From: a virus
Length of the DNA: 21,021 nt
Virus record (IMG/VR): IMGVR_UViG_3300010885_042912
Location: 1 to 21,021 of that record
Strand: one strand, 5' to 3'
Made by a program: the position numbers and the translations under genes. Shown piece after piece: positions 20,572-21,021 of the stretch; position 1 is the first letter of the stretch; each line of letters begins with the position of its first letter. The notes under the pieces were generated by a model that was given only the letters and a program-made list of their open reading frames with translations, was not told the origin of the DNA and did no database searches.

Positions 20572-20783
20572 TGGCATCTTGCCGCGACTGCAAGCTGTAT
20601 GACCTCGACGCGGTAAAAGATCGCGCCGGTCGTGTGCGCCGTGACCGCGCTGCGCAATGCCTATGGCGACCGGAAAGCATCGTACTGCCGGATAGCGTAA
20701 AGTTGTTGGCCCCGGTGATAACCAAGATGCAGCCGGATGACGGCCAGCGGTGCAAGCGTTTTATCAAGAAGGCTATCCCATGA
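20571..20783 (+). CDS. Small Cys-rich phage protein, unknown
   Basis: 70 aa from ATG 20571 (TGATG with the previous stop); an in-frame GTG at 20568 would add one residue. 'MASCRDCKLYDLDAVKDRAG' gives C-x2-C near the start; later 'RVRRDRAAQCLWRPES' and 'GQRCKRFIKKAIP' add two more Cys. Four spaced Cys in a C-x2-C ... C ... C order suggest a zinc site. The 'CRxCxxxD.... DKxGRxRxxRAAxCLW' layout is one I associate with phage and prophage genes of unknown function. Its stop overlaps the next start (ATGA). Confidence 0.65.
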   Translation: MASCRDCKLYDLDAVKDRAGRVRRDRAAQCLWRPESIVLPDSVKLLAPVITKMQPDDGQRCKRFIKKAIP

Positions 20784-21021
20784 CCGAAGAACGCGACATC
20801 AGACAGGCTTGCGAGGAAGCGGGGGTGCGGTACGATAAGGGCTGGCTCTTCAACAGTGACAACTCCGGTGCGTTCCTCCTCGCCCTCGCCCGCAGGATCA
20901 AGGCCGAACGGGAGGCGGTGCCGCAGGATCACTGGACAACCGTTGGCGCGATTAAGGCTGCGCGGTCACTTATCAAGTCCGCAGATGACTTGTCCTACGC
21001 TGCCCAGCTTACAGGCGGGAC
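20780..21021 (+). CDS. Early phage protein, unknown (partial, 3' end off the window)
   Basis: 80 codons are visible from ATG 20780, which overlaps the preceding stop (ATGA), with no stop before the window ends. Sequence parts: 'TEERDIRQACEEAGVRYDKG', 'WLFNSDNSGAFLLALARRIK' and 'TTVGAIKAARSLIKSADDLS'. It is helical and mixed-charge, without cysteine pairs. It cannot be assigned from this part. It continues the coupled run of small early genes. Confidence 0.65.
   Translation, partial: MTEERDIRQACEEAGVRYDKGWLFNSDNSGAFLLALARRIKAEREAVPQDHWTTVGAIKAARSLIKSADDLSYAAQLTGG

Noticed and set aside
1-21021. Integrase, repressor, attachment site, tRNA or lysis cassette
   Set aside because: I looked for these to decide between prophage and lytic phage and saw no supported example. 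They may lie outside the window.

Overview
The window is part of a tailed double-stranded DNA phage genome, or an intact-looking prophage segment, with high G+C judged by eye (not computed). No host gene, integrase, attachment site or tRNA is visible, so a free phage and a prophage cannot be told apart here. The virion set suggests a short-tailed (podovirus-like) phage: a very long portal, a P22 gp4/T7 gp11-like adaptor, and no tail tube or tape-measure gene in view. The left end is truncated, so the morphology is inferred. Promoter-like sequences of the CTTGC(G/A) type and the base composition fit an alphaproteobacterial host, but that is only a weak inference.

Layout. Positions 1-16488 are one dense leftward (minus-strand) packaging and structural block, and its genes mostly overlap by 1-11 nt. 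In transcription order it holds: an AP2-like/zinc-finger protein; the small terminase candidate; a 70-aa conserved small protein; the large terminase; the 887-aa portal; two very small genes; a GroES-like co-chaperonin; a DUF2829/Tad2-like anti-Thoeris protein; a scaffold-like protein; a conserved protein; a decoration-like protein; the major capsid protein; a hairpin terminator; three small virion-type proteins; two tail fibre/spike proteins; an internal promoter; the adaptor; and a large protein with a PcfJ-type HCVG motif that runs off the left edge.

Positions 16489-16742 are a divergent control region. It has a leftward promoter, a long imperfect inverted repeat and a cluster of GTAC-centred sites. 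Positions 16743-21021 are a rightward (plus-strand) run of 17 very small, mostly overlapping, early-type genes. Few are recognisable: a Lar-like restriction-alleviation zinc protein, a GNAT-like protein, a winged-helix-like protein and the widespread phage 'LQGWFGRT' family.

The rightward genes fall into three transcription modules. Each begins with the same roughly 50-bp element: TTGCA(T/C), 17 nt, a weak -10, then a perfect GCGGCAC-G-GTGCCGC palindrome and a ribosome binding site. This repeated promoter/palindrome element is the most striking unexplained structure. The Tad2-like gene beside a phage co-chaperonin inside the morphogenesis operon is the most interesting gene-content observation. 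Together with the Lar-like gene, it suggests the phage carries counter-defence functions in both its late and its early block.
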